Program-made: the position numbers and the translations under genes | The notes under the pieces: model-generated | The model's input: only the letters and a program-made list of their open reading frames with translations | Told to the model about the DNA's origin: nothing | Database searches by the model: none | NCBI GenBank assembly: GCA_011947345.1 | Contig: JAAVTG010000635.1 | Span: 62,001 to 126,000 of the forward strand | Source: Phytophthora quininea | Taxonomy: Eukaryota; Oomycota; Peronosporomycetes; Peronosporales; Peronosporaceae | DNA length: 64,000 nt | Direction: 5' to 3' | Shown: positions 62,942 to 64,000 of the stretch, piece after piece | Layout of the letters: every line of letters begins with the position of its first letter | How positions within the stretch are numbered: position 1 is the stretch's first letter

Positions 62942-64000
62942 ATGGCGCCCCCGTCCCCGTCCCCAGCTCCAGAAAAGGAGAAGCAGCTGAGCGCCCTGCT
63001 GAAGCAGATCCACGTGGACCGAGTGAGCCGCGCCAAGACCGACGAGCGCGAGCAGCAGCACAGGCAGCAGCAGCAGCGTAGACGCAGCTTGACGCCGAGA
63101 GCCCCGTCCCCGGAACGTCCTCGCACCAGCTACAGCCAGCAATTCCAGCGACGCAAGTCGCAGCAGGAGATGCCGATGGAAAATTCAGAAAGTCGAAAGC
63201 CGTCGAGCAACGGGTCGAAATCCCAGCCACGAAACGAGCTGGCGGATGGAGATCCACCATTGAACGGACTACACAGCAGCGACGACCAGGAACAGAGTGC
63301 TGACAGCGCAATGAACGGAGCAAGGGTGGAGACTGTGGGTGATGTGGTGGATGCATCGTCGTCGGATGCAAGTGCAGGCGAAGGTTTGGAGACCAAGACC
63401 GTTGATAAAACGACGACCATTTTGACCACCCAGACAACCACGACAGAACGCATTGTAGTGGATAGCTCTTTGACAAAACCGGCCGTCTCGAAGAAGCGCA
63501 AGGCTCCGTGTGGAAGATCTACTGTAGCTCTGGTGACGGGGGTGGGTCTTGCAGCATCTATGACAAGCGGAGTCGCTGTGTGCAGAATGTACCCGACATC
63601 ACCTGCGGCGATTTGGATCTTCTTGGCAAAAGACAGAGTGCTGGCGTACTTGCATTATGTCTTCAAAGAAATATGGGCTGTGGTGAACACTCATTGCCAG
63701 TCGTTTTTGAAGACAAAGACACTGGTGGAAGCTGCCACAGCGCTGAAGTCTATTGTGACTGAAGACGTTGATTCTGCTTTATGTTTTTCTTGGAGCGATT
63801 GCAGCATGTCCGAGATCAGCTGAACCCAGTCGCTTCGTTGACACAATTGTGGAGCTCCACATTTGCGCTGACATGGAATCGTTTGAAGGACGTTGTCGAT
63901 TTGGAGTTAGGAGGTGATAACTGGTGGCCGGAAGAAGTACAATCGCGGTTGGATGCAGTATTGACAGTTCTACAGGAGGCGGTCGATCCTGTTATGGCTT
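62942..64000 (+). CDS. Unknown protein with one membrane segment, 3' end beyond the window
   Basis: ATG at 62942 (MAPPSPSPAPEKEKQL). The first 190 residues are disordered: Gln/Arg-rich (EREQQHRQQQQRRRSL), then Ser/Asp-rich with a Thr-rich run (KTTTILTTQTTTTER). A hydrophobic segment follows (STVALVTGVGLAASMTSGVAV). The frame stops at 63823, but strong coding character continues in another frame from 63781 (MFFLERLQHVRDQLNPV... to the window end), which one lost T in the run at 63778-63780 explains. No family recognised; partial. Confidence 0.6.

Overview
The window looks like nuclear DNA of an oomycete, most probably Phytophthora or a close relative. The reasons are 57-82 bp introns with GT..AG borders (one with a TACTAAC branch site), oomycete-type core promoters (initiator plus flanking promoter region, consensus GCTCATTYYNCAWTTTNYY), an expanded family of secreted GH30 enzymes beside GH72 and GH114 genes, and nested Copia and Gypsy retrotransposons. 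No tRNA, rRNA or CRISPR array was seen.

Layout. (1) 1-2.04 kb: 3' end of a GPI-anchored GH72 glucanosyltransferase, convergent with a frameshifted GH114 gene. (2) 2.07-20.49 kb: a block of mobile elements. A Copia element (2076-7522, identical 277-bp LTRs, 5-bp target duplication) lies 73 bp from a Gypsy element (7601-20486, 4-bp target duplication). The Gypsy 5' LTR is split, two bases from its end, by a two-gene IS630/Tc1-type DNA transposon (7605-10427). Together they fill the space between two tandem GH114 genes. (3) 20.5-42 kb: a carbohydrate-enzyme island with the second GH114 gene, a chromate-transporter-like gene, eight GH30 paralogues (seven on the minus strand, one inverted on the plus strand) and one secreted His/Met-rich protein with two YHS-like modules. 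(4) 42-64 kb: compact housekeeping genes: an ankyrin protein, a shugoshin-like protein, a CaM-kinase, a membrane protein, RMI1, a GSTCD-like methyltransferase, S-adenosylmethionine synthetase, a coiled-coil-like protein, a RING protein, two tandem MICAL-type flavin monooxygenases and the start of an unknown membrane-anchored protein.

How the genes relate. The GH72, GH114 and GH30 products carry signal peptides where the N-terminus is visible, and several have GPI-type or Ser/Thr-rich tails. They are plausibly cell-surface or secreted glycan-remodelling enzymes. The housekeeping genes at 42-64 kb are neighbours without an obvious shared pathway.

Caution. Many genes, including S-adenosylmethionine synthetase, the CaM-kinase, RMI1's neighbours and both MICAL-type genes, contain one or more single-base deletions, often in short homopolymer runs. 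This pattern suggests uncorrected consensus errors, so most frameshifts here should not be read as gene death. Exceptions that look like real changes are a TGG-to-TGA nonsense change in one GH30 gene, a 7-bp difference in another, and the integrase deletion in the Copia element.
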